A stretch of 32,789 nt of DNA from a virus. A program made the position numbers and the translations under genes. The notes beneath the pieces are model-generated. The model was not told where the DNA came from. It saw nothing but the letters and a program-made list of their open reading frames with translations, and ran no database searches. Below are positions 32,298 through 32,789 of the stretch, one piece after another. The stretch spans positions 1 through 32,789 of IMG/VR virus record IMGVR_UViG_3300047333_000081; one strand, given 5' to 3'. Within the stretch, counting starts at the first letter, position 1; each line of letters begins with the position of its first letter.

Positions 32298-32789
32298 TGT
32301 CTGCTCTCACTGCAGATCAGTACGTTCAGCGACTGATACAACTATTCCCGGGTCCGTGGGCTGGCGAAGCAGCGTATCAGCCTGGCGGGAATCTCTACGC
32401 GATCTTGTACATGTTCGCTACGCTACTCGCAGAGAACAGCAGTCAGATTGATTACGTCCAACTGCAGTCGCGTATCGCAACGGCTACGGATACGAACCTT
32501 GAAGCGATCGCAAAAGATTTCTTCGGTCCAGGTTACACGCGGTCGCTCGTGCTGGCACCGGCTGGAACGTATCTCATTCCTGAAACAGACGCAGCGTTCT
32601 CTCAGCGGATTCGCACGGACATCGTCGCACCGAAGAACACACTCGCGGCCATCGCAGCGAAAGTCAACGAGTATCTTCAGACGTACTACACGGCGCAGGT
32701 TGTCGGTGAGCAGAATCTGTTGGGACTTGACACGGCCGGTAGTCTTGACGGCGTCGGTGCACTCGATGGACGCCCGAGCGATCTTCCGC
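32297..32789 (+). CDS. Baseplate/tail protein, gpI-like, cut by the window end
   Basis: ATG 32297 overlaps the J-type stop as TAATG and the frame stays open to the window end (164 residues visible). The N-terminus (DQYVQRLIQLFPGPWAG) and the helical part that follows (LYAILYMFATLLAENSSQID) resemble P2 gpI/DUF2313-type tail proteins that come right after gpJ. The visible part is incomplete, so the assignment rests on gene order and composition. Tail fibre genes are expected further right. Confidence 0.75.
   Translation, partial: MSALTADQYVQRLIQLFPGPWAGEAAYQPGGNLYAILYMFATLLAENSSQIDYVQLQSRIATATDTNLEAIAKDFFGPGYTRSLVLAPAGTYLIPETDAAFSQRIRTDIVAPKNTLAAIAAKVNEYLQTYYTAQVVGEQNLLGLDTAGSLDGVGALDGRPSDLP

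Overview
The window looks like the structural half of a contractile-tailed double-stranded DNA phage (or a prophage of one) that infects a bacterium. All convincing genes lie on the + strand, packed head to tail, and use ATG, GTG or TTG starts with the standard bacterial stop codons. The order terminase - portal - scaffold - major capsid - neck - sheath - tube - tape measure - hub - spike - gp25/gpW-like wedge - gpJ-like wedge - gpI-like is the canonical order of a P2/Mu-like myovirus. The host cannot be named from this sequence. A lipobox and signal peptides in the left part only say that it is a bacterium with a normal secretion system.

Left part (1-2140): two runs of very small genes. The first (1-1340) is linked by GTGA/ATGA stop-start overlaps, includes cysteine-rich zinc-ribbon-like peptides, and ends at a strong intrinsic terminator (1375-1413). 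A candidate promoter overlapped by a perfect inverted repeat (1452-1480) then precedes a second run of microgenes (1507-2140), most of which I inferred from reading frames and overlaps.

Secreted cassette (2106-6723): two large exported proteins with long Pro/Thr/Ser linkers and a short protein between them. The two large proteins appear to share an uncharacterised extracellular domain. The short protein appears to be a stand-alone copy of the C-terminal module of the third gene. Three small genes follow, probably served by a promoter at 6685-6713, and end at a terminator (7529-7566).

Head module (7574-17019): large terminase, portal, scaffold, an HTH plus calcineurin-type phosphoesterase, a proteasome-beta-like Ntn hydrolase (the only visible candidate for a head maturation protease), a GDP-mannose 3,5-epimerase-like enzyme, a glycosyltransferase-like protein, and the major capsid protein. 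The capsid gene has a structured leader with repeats and is followed by an 18-bp terminator stem. The sugar genes inside the head operon suggest that a virion or host surface is glycosylated.

Neck and tail module (17075-end): an HNH homing-type endonuclease, head-tail connector candidates, a complete CheY-like receiver protein, a tail terminator candidate, sheath, tube, a two-frame tail-chaperone pair, a virion-morphogenesis protein, a GIY-YIG homing-type endonuclease, the tape measure, and the baseplate genes up to a gene cut by the window end. Most neighbours are joined by TAATG overlaps, so the module is probably translated as a coupled chain. No tRNA, CRISPR array, integrase or lysis gene was seen.
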